A stretch of 64,000 nt of DNA from Cristatella mucedo (GCA_009760855.2 WPIO01000117.1:1189841-1253840); one strand, 5' to 3'. Positions 23,686 to 34,243 are shown, numbered from the stretch's first letter. Numbers and translations are program-made. Notes: generated from the sequence alone by a model not told the origin.

Positions 23686-25020
23686 TCACGATTTATCGAA
23701 TGGGAAAGCACACGTTCGATAAATTATTAGCAGTTGTCTTCTCTAAACGGAGAGGCACCTATAAATGGGAACACAACTTTTCTAAACAAGAACGGATTTA
23801 TTGAATTTATTATGAATTTATATGCATCCTCTATAGGTTCCTGATAATATAGGCACGGCTCTTGAACTGGACTGTCAGTTCTGTGTCTGTTTTTATTCAA
23901 GTCGACGAGACTTGAGTTTACCTAGTCGGTGACGCCGGGCGAACAAGCAGCGGCGTACCGGTAAGCAGAGTTCAACATGTCAACCTCTTCCGTTCTTTGA
24001 CGGGAAGTCGGTATCCGCTTTCGGGTTTTTTCTTCTTGGGCAGCCCCCTGCATTCTTGTAACGGATGCTGTCAGTTCGCTGCTGTGCAGCAGCTGCTGGA
24101 TGACTCGCTGAATCGCTTTCGACAGGGAGCTCGGGGAGCTCGCTGCCAGACTGCAAGACGTTGACAGAGAGAGAGAGATCGCTCTCTTTTAAGCACAAAA
24201 GCCGGATTCTTAGCTGATTTGAAATCCGGCTTCGCGGAGGGGGGGGGCGCCTGATGCTCAGAATGTGAAATACACGTGGGTGCGTAGTACGTCACAGCCG
24301 CCTGACACGTCGCTTGGGGCGAATGTTGCCTCAGACCCCCTCCCCGAACTCGGTCGGATGCCGCAACCGCATTTCTTAAGCGTTCTCGTTTGACAGCCTC
24401 TTGGCTGGCGATAGAGAAAGAATGAAGCGACCGCCTCGTCTCCGCCTGCTGACGGACCTACTGGCTCCCTCTCCTATCGCTGCTGCTGAAGACTGCAGTT
24501 TTAGAATGCCGCGGAGGTCAAGAATTCGTAGGGGTCGCCCGCATTGGCCAGATGCCGGCGATTGCTGCCCTGTCCGCCGGTCATGCGCGCAGCGCAAGCG
24601 CGCATCCTCGAAGAATGTGCCGGCTTCTCAGAATAACCGCCAGCCTCCCGCCGTCAGTGTCGGCGACTTCCCGGCATGCCGCCGCCGCCGGCTCGTTTTG
24701 CAACCTCTGACTGGACTTACCTCCTTTGGGCGCGTAGGGCCGTGCTTTCCGAACATACGCTACATATTTGTACCTGTATACGATCCATATATACGAAAGC
24801 CAAGTGCTTAGAGTGAGATTCGGTCGAGTCGCCGTGGGAGCTCTCCTGTGGCAGATCTAATCCGAGTTCTTCACTTGATGCAGGCATACATAGCTCAGTC
24901 AAATAGGAAAGCTGTCGATTGTAAATAGACTCGTAGGATTTGAGCTTAGCGGTGACTGCAGTAGTGTACACCGTTTGGTAGCACTGTGTGCCTATCCAAG
25001 GTGAGTATGCAATAAAAGCT
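23686..25020. other. unassigned interval
   Basis: A spaced inverted pair ATTTATCGAA...TTCGATAAAT lies at about 23691-23727. A frame of 136 codons at 24401-24811 (+) is Arg/Pro-rich without a recognised domain. At 24800-24830 AAGTGCTTAGAGTGAGATTC could be a scrap of L2-A tail. Confidence 0.4.
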
Positions 25021-25029
25021 GTCTCTGCT

Positions 25030-25285
25030 CTCACTCTCTCTCTTCTCTCACTCTCACTCTCTCTCGCTCGCTCTCTCGCTCGCTCTTTCTCTCGCTGTCT
25101 CTGTCTGTCTGTCTGTCTCTCTCTGTCTCTCTCTGTCTGTCTGTCTCTCTCTGTCTCTCTCTCTTTGTCTTTATATACAGGGAAACTCACGCACGCACGC
25201 ACACGTACGCACACGCACGTTGGCACACGAACGCACTCACGAATGCACGCACTCACACACGCATGCACATACACGCGCACGTACA
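25030..25285. repeat. CT/CTGT and CGCA simple-repeat tract
   Basis: CT-rich with (CTGT)n blocks to about 25165, then (ACGC)n/(CA)n-type sequence to about 25285. The 123- and 204-codon frames across it are artefacts. Confidence 0.93.
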
Positions 25286-25404
25286 CAAGCAGGTCCCCTC
25301 GCGGTAGCCAGGATTCTCCTCGCGGTAGCAAGGAGCTGGAGTCGGCGAAAGGCGCTTAGGTAGTAGTGATGGTAAAAAAATCGATCGTAGTGATGGTAAA
25401 AAAA

Positions 25405-25880
25405 CAATAACAATAATGTATTGTGCGTGGAGATAAATTAGTCCCTTTCTAGGCACTTCACACGTGTGTGCTGAACAGGATTCTTCAGAGCTGATCGGTG
25501 ATATATTAGCGTAGAACAATGCAGCTTAAAGCCAAGCGGAGAACGATTCACGTGATCAATCGGATGCTGTGAAGGGCAGCTGGATTTTGAGATTCGCTTT
25601 AAATGTCGTCCAGTAATCGCAGCTGTCAATCAATAGGGAGTTCCAGTCTCTAGGTGCATTGGATAGAGCTGGAGGCATCAGTATAATGAAACTCGCTTTT
25701 CTAAAAGGAGGCAACGACTAGTATAGACATCCGGTGGCTCAACGGTGGCAGACAGAAATGGATAGCTGTGACCGACCGGATATAATCGTGTGGAGTGTTG
25801 TGGCATTGGAGCACATCGCGTCTGCACATATCGTCAATCCTGTCTTAGAGAGTAGCAGCAGCCAATTATGGGCACGGAAG
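25405..25880 (-). mobile_element. L2-A LINE copy, diverged
   Basis: AATAACAATAATGTATTGTG, CCCTTTCTAGGCACTTCACA, then sequence with the family words TTTAAATGTCGTCCAGTAAT and GGGAGTTCCAG. These correspond, on the minus strand, to the ORF C-terminus and 3' UTR. Many substitutions and no open frame. Confidence 0.7.
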
Positions 25881-25885
25881 ACATA

Positions 25886-26440
25886 AATAATAATAATAAT
25901 AATTCACTTGATAAAGCGCCCTCAGAGAACTTAATCTCTCTCTAGGCGCTTTACATTTGCTGCAAAGTGAAATGCAACTGAATGGTGAGTAAAATCATGC
26001 TTGAAAAACAAACAAAATGAATAATATGGTTAGGGGTGACATGCACAGGGTCAGCATGCGAATGTGGTTAGTGGCAGCATGCACAGTGTCAGCACGCATA
26101 AGCACATCAGGGACGAATCACAGGGACCCGCTAAATGCTGTCCTAAATAGGTGTGTTTTTAGGTTCCTTTTAAATGTGGTCAGGTCGGGGGATGTTCTGA
26201 CGCAGGTCGGGAGGGAGTTCCAGGCTGTGGGAGCATACGAACTAAATGCACGGTCTCCAAAGGATTTAAGGTTTGTACAGGTATTTCTAGACTGTTGGAT
26301 TCCGAAAAGCGGGTGGTACGATGCTTGGCCTGATGGAGGAGAAGATCTGAGAGATAGGCTGGAGCCAACGAATGAAGTAACCTAAAAGTGAGCGACAAAA
26401 CCTTGAAATCCACGGTCTCCAAACCAATAAACAAATTTTT
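25886..26440 (-). mobile_element. L2-A LINE, ORF2 C-terminus and 3' end
   Basis: Starts with (AAT)n and the well-kept tail GATAAAGCGCCCTCAGAGAA. On the minus strand the frame 26180-26476 reads FKVLSLTFRLLHSLAPAYLS, then HRTTRFSESNSLEIP, the block before the SSGGRSFSS-type motif in this clade. The frame is then lost. The copy is 5'-truncated near a CAG array. Confidence 0.88.
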
Positions 26441-26543
26441 CAGCACCCACGGGATGGTCGTGGTAATCGCTCTCACTAGCCTCCATCCGGATAATTCCTG
26501 TCACCATCATCGTCACGGTCGCCATCACCGTACCGGTGTCAGT

Positions 26544-26655
<112 letters not shown>

Positions 26656-27430
26656 CCTTAACTTAGCAAGATCCTGTAAAACAGAACAAGTAGCAGCCGA
26701 TAGTGATGCGTGTGCATTCCACAACCGTGACACAGCTGGATCGCGTGACAGCGAGCGTTCGCTAGCTGACAGGCCGCAGAGCAAGTCAATCGCAGTAGGC
26801 GATCGCAGCGGGTGAGCCTTGAGTGAGTGAGACTCTAATAAGGTCTAATTGGTTTACTGAGTAAGTCATGCCCGGCAGAAAATAATACGTCGGCGGCAAT
26901 TGCTCCGGCGTTCGAGTCGTTTGACTCGGAGTTCGGCCTAGACTTGAAGACTTTTCGTTCGCCGCAGCAGGCGGATCTTTCTAAGCCTGGAGAGTAGCAA
27001 AGAGCTCTCCTGGAGTAAAGCCCCGGAGAGCCGCGAGACGCGGGTCAGCGTCCGACGCTACGCCCTCAGACTGTAGACGTCGCCGACGCATTCGTTCGCT
27101 GCCGTATGACGTATATAATGCTTCCTGCAAGTCGCTGGTCGCGCCGGGCAGCTCTGCGCCGCAGGCAGCGCTTCGCTGTCTTATCGGTTGCCAATTAATC
27201 GCTCGAGCGAGCGCGCGCCGGCTCCCGAGAGCAGCTCGCAGCCATTGCGAAGCGACTGGAAGCGTCCCGACGCTTCCCGACGCTTCCGGTCGGCCCTCGA
27301 AGCTCTCCGAGCTGCCGCCATTTGCGGCGAGACGACGCATCCCGGTGCCAGCGTGAAAGCCTGCTCCTCTTTGGCCGAGTGCAGATCTGCCGCCTGCTCC
27401 GCTGTTTTTCTGAGCGCGTTTTAAATCTAG
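26656..27430. other. unassigned interval
   Basis: Becomes steadily more GC- and CG-rich toward 27430. Repeated CCCGACGCTTCC words near 27265-27290. No gene recognised. Confidence 0.4.
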
Positions 27431-27439
27431 GAAATAACA

Positions 27440-28365
27440 TGCTCGTCCGAACGGCGCCGAACCGCCCCTAGAGGGTGCGCACCGGATGCCGCCAGCAGTT
27501 CCTCTTTGACCGGCCGAGCGGCGGCGGCGGCGGTGGCGGCGGCCGGCTGTCGCGTCCGGCTGCCGCCGTTCCGTCGGCTGCCGCCGGTGGCGAGCGGACG
27601 GCCGAATGACGTGGACGAATGGAGATAAAGACTCGCCGGCTCGCTACTTCGCTCGTGTGCGCGGCGTTCTGCGTCGAACGCGGCTTCCCGCCGTGCCGCA
27701 GCCGCTGCCGGCGGCGGCTTAGCGGAGCGGTCGCGCTGGTGCGCGCTGGCGTGCGCTGGCGCCGTAGATTCGCAGACTCGCTCGCTCGCTACGACACGTT
27801 GTTGTTGTTGACTACGCAGTTGTCACGTGTGGACGACCGAGAGCTGCGCTGCATTTCGCAGGCAAGAGCCGACCCGCGAAGGCGCCCGCATCCGCTGCCG
27901 GAAACGGTCGGCAATTTTCTCCGCGACGGCTTCCGGCCCTGCCCGCGTCGCGCCATCTTCGCCTGCGCTTCGGCGCGCTGCTGTCGCGTTGTCTCAACCG
28001 GGAAACGTCGGGCAACGCCCGGCATTGCTCACTCACCTCACGCTGCACATTTCGCAGCCGACGCGGTGACCGTGCGCGCGCGCGCGCTCGCGCGACGTGC
28101 AGCACGGTTCCTGCGGTGCGGCCACTTCCGGCTGCGCGGAGGGCCGGAGGCCAGGGCCGCGGTTCGCCTTTGTGCCGGTCACGCCCCGGCGGTCGGCAAA
28201 ACGGAGCGGAGCGAAACGAGCGGAGCAGCGCAGCAGCTCGGCGAGTGCAGCCTTTTCTTCTTCTGCTCTGCTGTGCTTCTGCTTTTGGAGCCGAGCGGTC
28301 GCCGCGAGGCCGGTCGAACGCCGAAGCGAGCGGATAGAGTGAGGCGCACCAGAGGCGATGCAGAT
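27440..28365. promoter_or_regulatory. GC/CpG-rich island, possible promoter
   Basis: High density of CG dinucleotides, including GGCGGCGGCGGCGGTGGCGG near 27521 and a CGCGCGCGCGCGCTCGCGCG run near 28072-28095 that could adopt Z-DNA. Long Arg-rich frames on both strands (27619-28368 + and 27812-28393 -) overlap each other and look like GC-driven open frames rather than proteins. It could be the 5' end of a gene lying outside or in introns; no TATA box, splice site or start codon could be chosen. Confidence 0.35.
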
Positions 28366-28389
28366 TGATAAGCAGCCCTACCGGTATTA

Positions 28390-28540
28390 GCAAATATTAT
28401 TCACTCGTGTAGCGCCCTAAGAGAGCTTGATGCCACTCAATCCAGGCGCATCGCGTGTGCCACGGGGCTCGAACCCACACGACCTCGGTCAGACCTTGTT
28501 CGCGGCGAGCACCTTGACCGCTGGGCCAAACCGGAGCATT
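28390..28540 (-). mobile_element. SINE-A copy
   Basis: In reverse: GGTTTGGCCCAGCGGTCAAG (A box), GTGTGGGTTCGAGCCCC (B box), then GGCGCTACACGAGTGAAT. The tail has a small insertion. Confidence 0.86.
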
Positions 28541-28829
28541 GCGAGTTGTACCTCGACTTCTTCATGGGCTTTTAGTTTGATCTTGCTCGTGTAATTTATT
28601 GTGTGCTTTTTGAATACAGCCGAACCTGGTTGGGTGCTCATGGACTTACTGCGCTCGCGCACGTGCACGACGCCTAGTGCAGCACGCGAACATGCACTCA
28701 ATGCAGCCACGTGCCCACACACCCACCGCACACGATCTCCCAACACACGTCTGTGCTTTCTCGCGCGTGCGAGCGCACACAGTGAAAAAGTGGAAAGAAA
28801 AGCAAAAGAGAAAAACAGACGGAGAGAGG

Positions 28830-28830
28830 A

Positions 28831-28912
<82 letters not shown>

Positions 28913-28925
28913 TAAGAGAGACAGG

Positions 28926-28972
<47 letters not shown>
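28830..28972. repeat. (GA)n microsatellite, two blocks
   Basis: GA runs at about 28832-28908 and 28935-28970, with a short mixed segment between. Glu/Arg and Ser/Leu frames up to 129 codons come from it. Confidence 0.96.
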
Positions 28973-28978
<6 letters not shown>

Positions 28979-29149
28979 CACGGGCATTATGTCACTCAGA
29001 ATTGAATCAAGGAGCCAGACTGTGACGTATAGGCACTCGCTTGTGAGAGGCTCTATAAACCGATAGCCATGGCAAAAGCCTTGAGCATTTCTTCAATATG
29101 CATTGCATGAGTGTGGATGCTGGCTTAGTTTTACAGTATATAGCTAGTA

Positions 29150-29335
29150 AAAAAAATGCTAGCTGATTTAACAGCCTCTTTTGTATAGCGACAGAAGAGC
29201 CTTGACGGCTATCACCACCGCTTGCAGTGGCGATAAAGGATCGCCCACTGCAGGATTCGAGCCCACGACCTCGGAGGCCGAGGTCGTGAAAAGCAACCGC
29301 CTTACCTAGTGAGCCATTACGGCTCACCGAAGTAT
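29150..29335 (-). mobile_element. SINE-B copy, well preserved
   Basis: In reverse the A box lies in ATGGCTCACTAGGTAAGGCG and the B box in GGTCGTGGGCTCGAATCC. The body has GCGATCCTTTATCGCCACTG and AAGCGGTGGTGATAGCCGTC, and the end is AGGCTGTTAAATCAGC. It is very close to the copies at 41.5 and 42.9 kb, suggesting a recent subfamily. A small palindrome CCTCGGAGGCCGAGG lies between the boxes. Confidence 0.92.
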
Positions 29336-29357
29336 AAGCTCCTACGGGAATTGGTGT

Positions 29358-29525
29358 GAACACACACACACAGCAAATACATCACACAAACTCACACACA
29401 TACCCATTCACAAACACCAACACTCACATTCACTCACACACGGACGCACACGCACGCTCGTACACTTCTCTGCCTGCGAGTGCCTCGAGCGCACACACAC
29501 ACATGCACATGCACACACACACACT
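29358..29525. repeat. CA-rich simple repeat, interrupted
   Basis: ACACAC with ATTCAC and ACGCAC variants over about 165 bp. Confidence 0.85.
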
Positions 29526-29782
29526 TAAGCATCGTTAACTGCCTAGTTCTCCTAGAGCGCTATACTACTGTATTAGTATTATTGTTATTAGTATTACTAG
29601 CACATTACCTGCACTCTGCTGTAGCATATAACATGCAGAGAGGGATAGGCCGAGGCCGTCCTCAGCATGCTTACTTGCGGCATATGAGCGGGTCGTTCTA
29701 ACTAATGCTGGTCAGCTATTCGGCGAAGCCTGACAAAGGCGTCTCTAAACGACGGCTCGCCCAGTGGCAGGTTAAGGTCAGC

Positions 29783-29837
29783 CGCACCGGCACCGCACCG
29801 GCACCGCACCGGCACCGCACCGGCACCGCACCGGCAC
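29783..29837. repeat. five 11-bp tandem units
   Basis: CGCACCGGCAC repeated five times exactly, then a degenerate unit. On the minus strand it encodes a VPVRCRCGAGA-type peptide repeat within 113- and 80-codon frames. An 11-bp unit changes frame each time, so it is not a protein repeat. Confidence 0.95.
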
Positions 29838-30240
29838 ACCGCACGAGCAGCGACGCGTCTGTTTATCTGCTGAATTTGGGTTGAGGAGGCGCTTTGGGTA
29901 GGTTGATGAGGTAGGCTTTTCTGCAGCAAGGTGACTTTCGCCATGAGGGGGCGGGGCGGAGAGCGAGTGCAGTCGCCGGGCGAACGCGCGCGCGAGCGTG
30001 GGTCGCCGAGTGTAGTTCTTATTGTCGGCAGCAGCGAATGGCTCTATCCTGCCAGATTTGCCCGAGATCACACATTTTTTTTTTTTATGGAAGCTACGCA
30101 AGCAGTTTCCAGGTGCCAACCTGTTGCGTTTGTGCTATTTCCTCTTAGCGAACGACGAAGCGACACAAGTAGTACTTCAGGCACGACAAACAGACCTTAG
30201 CGCCACAAGCGACCACTAAGCTCCGAGTTCTCTTTCAAAG
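29838..30240. other. unassigned interval
   Basis: Contains a T run at about 30075-30085. No gene or family repeat recognised. Confidence 0.4.
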
Positions 30241-30243
30241 CAC

Positions 30244-30576
30244 TTGGACGACGGCGGTGACTCCTTAAATCCGGCCGTCGATTTTCGGTCTGTCAATTTC
30301 GATAGCTTTTTCTCGAGTTCCTTCACTCATCCAGTCGCTTCCTTCCTTCCTAGCTACTCTGCACTTCCAGTCGCTTCCTTCCTTCCTAGCTACTCTGCAC
30401 TTCCAGTCGCTTCCTTCCTTCCTAGCTACTCTGCACTTCCAGCCGCTTCCTTCCTTCCTAGCTACTCTGCACTTCCAGCCGCTTCCTTCCTTCCTAGCTA
30501 CTCTGCACTTCCAGTTGCCTACACGCGATCGCTGTGGCACGTCTTCGGCTATGCTATCAGAGCCAGGTGTCATTAA
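30244..30576 (+). CDS. doubtful ORF with five 12-residue repeats
   Basis: A 110-codon frame whose middle consists of five copies of PVASFLPSYSAL or PAASFLPSYSAL, matching 36-bp DNA units at 30331-30510. Before the repeats: MDDGGDSLNPAVDFRSVNF, with no obvious signal peptide. The repeat keeps the frame because 36 is divisible by three; the minus strand is also open through it (KCRVARKEGSGW type). Only one of five unit differences visible changes the residue (Val to Ala). No family recognised and no expression evidence. More likely a minisatellite than a gene. Confidence 0.2.
   Translation: MDDGGDSLNPAVDFRSVNFDSFFSSSFTHPVASFLPSYSALPVASFLPSYSALPVASFLPSYSALPAASFLPSYSALPAASFLPSYSALPVAYTRSLWHVFGYAIRARCH
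30331..30510. repeat. five 36-bp tandem units
   Basis: Units start at 30331, 30367, 30403, 30439 and 30475, each beginning CCAG(T/C)CGCTTCC. They are almost identical; the T/C change separates units 1-3 from 4-5. Confidence 0.96.
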
Positions 30577-30850
30577 CGATTACTTCTGCGGACTTCCTTC
30601 GTCGGCTTGGAATTTAGAGAGCTCTTCAATTCGAAGCTAATGGCCAAGGTGTCTATAATAATGTTTGGTCTCCTCGTGACGGTACGCTACGGACAAAACG
30701 GTAAAGACGTTCCAAGTGCAGGCTACCGTCGAAACGCGAGCGAATGTCCAATAATTGAGGGGTTTATTTATCCGGTCTCTTCAACATTCAGGGTTGGTGA
30801 TCCAATCGCGAGGATCGATTCGTAAGAGCTGCCCGAGCATGGACGACGAC
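30577..30850. other. unassigned interval with a signal-peptide-like start
   Basis: At 30640 (+) an ATG opens MAKVSIIMFGLLVTVRYG, which has the short n-region and hydrophobic core of a signal peptide, inside a 72-codon frame from 30607. A GTACGC that could act as a splice donor falls at the end of the hydrophobic core. Nothing downstream confirms an exon, so this is only noted. Confidence 0.2.
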
Positions 30851-30851
30851 C

Positions 30852-31013
30852 TTCTCTCTGTCTGTCTCTGTCTGTCTCTGTCTGTCTCTGTCTGTCTCTG
30901 TCTGTCTCTGTCTGTCTCTGTCTGTCTCTGTCTGTCTCTGTCTGTCTCTGTCTGTCTCTGTCTGTCTCTGTCTGTCTCTGTCTGTCTCTGTCTGTCTCTG
31001 TCTGTCTCTGTCG
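30852..31013. repeat. 10-bp tandem array, about 16 units
   Basis: TCTGTCTCTG repeated about 16 times with almost no variation. All six frames stay open across it, producing Leu/Ser/Val/Cys or Asp/Arg/Gln/Thr peptides that are not proteins. Confidence 0.97.
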
Positions 31014-31139
31014 TTTTGAGAACGAAAAGCAAATGTGCATGGAAGTAGCAGCTCAGGACCGCTGGAAAAGCTGTGCCAATGTTGGCAGCACAATATCAGT
31101 GCACGTTGGCACACAGAAGGCAATTCCCACGAGTCTAGC

Positions 31140-31890
31140 CAATGTTGGGCGAGGAACGGGTGAGTTTTTAATGTCGTCAGGTCTGGGGATGTCGTGACGT
31201 CAGTCGGGAGTGAGTTCTAGGCATTGGGAGCAAACATACGAACTGAAAGCACGGTTTCCAAAGGATCTGTGGTTGATTGGAGGCACAGCTAGACGACTTT
31301 CGCGAAAGTCCGAAGAGCAGGTGCTTCAATGCCTAGCCCGATTAGGAAGTAGGTCGAATAAGCACACGAATGAGCAAGAGAACGAAGGTCCCTAAGCGTG
31401 ACTGACAAAGCCTTGAGGTTTACTCGATGATAGGAAGTCGAGTTCGGGTCAGTGAGATGACAATGTGAGATTACGTGGAAATCTGCGACGATCTTGACAA
31501 GCCTGCCTGTTTCGCAGACTGTAAAGCATGTCGTACTGTGCATGGAGGCTGCCGTGCACGTGCTGAGCTACAGAAGTCTAGATGTCGTCCCAAATCCACG
31601 GACCAACTTGGATCTTGTATTTATGTTTAAGTAGTACCGACAGTATGCAATATTACATGGCTGAAAGTTCGCAGCCTTGTCTGAAGAGCTTATGTGGTCG
31701 TCTGATGAAAGGTCACTTTGGAACAGGACACCCAGATTTTGTGCAGTCACTAATATGTATGTACTAGCTTGAGCCCTTGAATAATTAAGATAAACTTGAA
31801 GTTTGCTTTGAAGGCAGGTTTGAGTCTCCACTGACATAGCTGCTGAGCCTGCCTCACTGATTGCCAATCTTAAACTTCTTCGTTAATCGA
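31140..31890 (-). mobile_element. L2-A LINE, RT thumb to ORF2 C-terminus, broken
   Basis: On the minus strand, 31568-31867 reads QNLGVLFQSDLSSDDHISS, the block after the RT palm in CR1/L2-type LINEs. Nearer the left end, the words matching LSLTFR and APAYLS blocks appear in shifted frames (31289-31543). The left end (ATGTCGTGACGTCAGTCGGG) corresponds to the 26.2-kb copy, but there is no hairpin tail. Both ends are truncated and there are several frameshifts. Confidence 0.82.
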
Positions 31891-32095
31891 GCAAACTTTT
31901 TATTGGAGAAAAACAAGTATTTCAAAATTATATTTTATATTTTTCTTATATAATAAACATATTTCTGGATTTGTGAAATTCCCTTTTCTGTGCCAGACAG
32001 TGAATCAGCATTGAGTTGTGTGTGGATGGGAACACACGGACGTGCCGATGTACAAACAAGCTAGGTTTCAGCCAGTCAAATGTCGCAGGAATTGT
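31891..32095. other. short unassigned AT-rich interval
   Basis: Nothing recognised. Confidence 0.4.
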
Positions 32096-32296
32096 TTACC
32101 ACGCGAATTCGTCGTCCTGCAGCTGCTTCTTCCTCAGTGCCTCCGACACTCTGGCAAGAGCGTCTCTCCTTCTCGCAGCGTCTGCAGCTTCCCGCCGTTC
32201 TGCAGCCTCTTCCGGCGTCTCTCGCGCGCGTTGCATGCTGGCCAGAGTACGGCATTTCCGCTCGCTCACCTTTTCTTTTACGATCTCGTTTGGCAT
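32096..32296 (-). CDS. short charged ORF with ETPEEAAERRE motif
   Basis: 66 codons, start ATG at 32296 on the minus strand; the frame is open for ten codons further up to a TAA. The composition is strongly protein-like: KEKVSERKCRTLASMQRARE, TPEEAAERREAADAARRRDA and RVSEALRKKQLQDDEFAW, forming a predicted long charged helix. Similar RAAETPEQ/ERRE-type repeats are known upstream of Helitron helicases and in other transposon proteins, so it may be a fragment of one; this is from memory of the motif style only. It is too short to assign and ends at an early stop. Confidence 0.3.
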   Translation of the reverse strand: MPNEIVKEKVSERKCRTLASMQRARETPEEAAERREAADAARRRDALARVSEALRKKQLQDDEFAW

Positions 32297-33385
32297 TAAT
32301 CCGAAAATGTATTGGCAGCCAATTTATGAGGCTGCCGTTAATTCGCAGCGATTTAACTAAACTGGTAAACGCAAAGCACAGCTGCGAAGGTGTAAAGCTA
32401 ACGCAGCAGCACCCGGGCAGCACAGCATGCGAGCTCGTAGTGCTGAAGTGCTGCGCGCTACAGCTGTTGCAGTGTCCTGGCGGCCACAGTTCGAACAAGC
32501 CTTCAAGTTCGTAGCCAGGCGAAGTTCCCGAATTTCAATGTCCAGTTTCCACTGTGACCACGTATGCAAGCAAGTCATCAAATTACCTGCCCTCTTTTAT
32601 CTACCCTTTTTTTGATATTCTCCACTGCAGTACCCTCTTTTTATGACTATATCCCCGTCGAAATGACGACATGGGCGACTAACGCATTGACTAACAAACT
32701 AAATTAAAAACCTGCCTTTGTATAGGGGTTGAAAGCAGGTTCATATTCAGCCCTTGAGAATTCTGAGGACCATTGGACATCATTGTGCTGAGAAAAAGAA
32801 TTCGACGGTTGAAGTCATCTGCTTTGCGACTTTCGGCCATCAGCTTCCTAAAACTAAATGCCATCGCCCGAACACTGAATGCGATGCCGAAACGAAGTGC
32901 ATAGGCTGGAACACAACGGTTTGCCTTAACTGGAGTCGGACGAAGCGGCGGCATCCTCATTGATACAGCCGCTCGTTTTTTTAACGGATTTATGCAAAAG
33001 ACCTCTGGCACAGCGATGCGGCCACACTGACCGACTCCTTCTCCAAGATCGGTGCCGCCCCCTATCGCACTGGTTAGCGAGATGCGGCGCGATACGGCTC
33101 CAACGAATGGTTCTCTATCGGACACGTGTAACGGTTGTCCGTTCTAGCGAACTACCAAGGAGTTCGGCGGCTAGCCTAGCAATGGCTGGCGCAGCAATGG
33201 CTCCGCCTTCGCCCTGGTTGACCGTTGAATATGAATCGTAAAGCTTTCGCGCTCGCGACCTATCCACCCACGCGACCTTGCCGGAGGGAGGCCCGACAAT
33301 GCTCAGCTGTCACGTGGCTCCTACCGTGGACACTGCCCCGCTTCAACCTCATCGTTCGCCGCAAGATAATTAATTCGGAGCTCCC
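32297..33385. other. unassigned interval, 144-codon ORF on minus strand
   Basis: 32691-33125 (-) is among the longer frames in the window that is neither simple repeat nor LINE. The translation (MSDREPFVGAVSRRISLTSA, later FRKLMAESRKADDFNRRILF) has no motif I recognise. An opposing 69-codon frame at 32754-32963 is Cys-rich. Probably chance, possibly an old transposon ORF. Confidence 0.25.
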
Positions 33386-33387
33386 TT

Positions 33388-33396
33388 CCTTTCTCT

Positions 33397-33460
<64 letters not shown>

Positions 33461-33464
33461 GTGC

Positions 33465-33537
<73 letters not shown>
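33388..33537. repeat. (CT)n-(AT)n-(GT)n compound microsatellite
   Basis: CT at about 33393-33440, AT at 33441-33460 and GT at 33469-33534, in direct succession, followed within 5 bp by the 3' end of a SINE-A copy. Confidence 0.96.
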
Positions 33538-33665
33538 CATAATTCATTTGTTTAGCGCCCTAAGAGAACTTATTCTCAATTCAGGCGCTTCACATGTGCC
33601 TCAGGGCTCGCGCCCACGACCTCGGCAAGACCTTGGTCGGGGCGGGCACCTCAAGCGCTGTGTCA
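33538..33665 (-). mobile_element. SINE-A copy
   Basis: In reverse: GCTTGAGGTGCCCGCCCC, AAGGTCTTGCCGAGGTCGTG, a B box altered to GGGCGCGAGCCC, GAAGCGCCTGAATTGAG and GGGCGCTAAACAAATGAATT. The A box is damaged. Confidence 0.84.
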
Positions 33666-33945
33666 AGTCCATCTTGTTTAAAGTCTGTTGGGGAGCTAAG
33701 TGCGTGTTTGCTCTGCCCAAATTCCAAAGGGGCAGCTCACTCCCGATATTGTAATTAAACGAGAACATCTTTTCTCGAGCTGCCGATTCTGGCATTTCCT
33801 CTCCAGTCGTGCTTTCCCAGCACCTGCGACGCTGTTAATTAAATTCTCAAATTTGCTATACATTCGCTTGCTCCTTCCTCTTGTTTCTTGACCGGGAAGC
33901 CACCTGCATTTTGAACACTCAAAGAAGCCACCAGCATGGCGGGCT
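33666..33945. other. short unassigned interval
   Basis: Nothing recognised. Confidence 0.4.
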
Positions 33946-33949
33946 TCTC

Positions 33950-34110
33950 TTCAAGGACGCACTTCCGGCTCAATTACTTGTGCACCCGACACACTTCAAC
34001 TTCCTCGGAGACATGCCTTAAGTCACCATGCTCCTAAATCTTGGAACTCGCTACCCACCGATAGAGCGTTATCTCCTGATTTGATGACATTCGATCAGAA
34101 GCCGAAAAAA
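33950..34110 (+). pseudogene. L2-A-type ORF2 C-terminal scrap
   Basis: One frame reads HAPKSWNSLPTDRALSPDLM, equivalent to the FKAWSPLPTDGTLSYLTT block at 5.5 kb. No hairpin tail follows; the piece stops before a CA array. Confidence 0.65.
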
Positions 34111-34242
34111 CCAACCGATTTTAACGTTGTCTGGGTACGTCTGCTCCCCGGATGCTGACGGAGCTCACGTACCAGATCTGGTCGTACTCCCTACGCTACA
34201 TATTTTCCGAATCCTATTATCGTCGCCCGTTGTTATGCATCA

Positions 34243-34243
34243 G

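Noticed and set aside
27619-28393. 249-codon (+) and 193-codon (-) Arg-rich frames in the CpG island
   Set aside because: Opposite, overlapping, Arg/Ala/Pro-rich frames are expected where GC is high because stop codons are rare; no motif is present.
30607-30825. First exon of a secreted protein (signal-peptide-like MAKVSIIMFGLLVTV)
   Set aside because: One hydrophobic stretch and a possible donor site are not enough; no downstream exon or homology could be seen.
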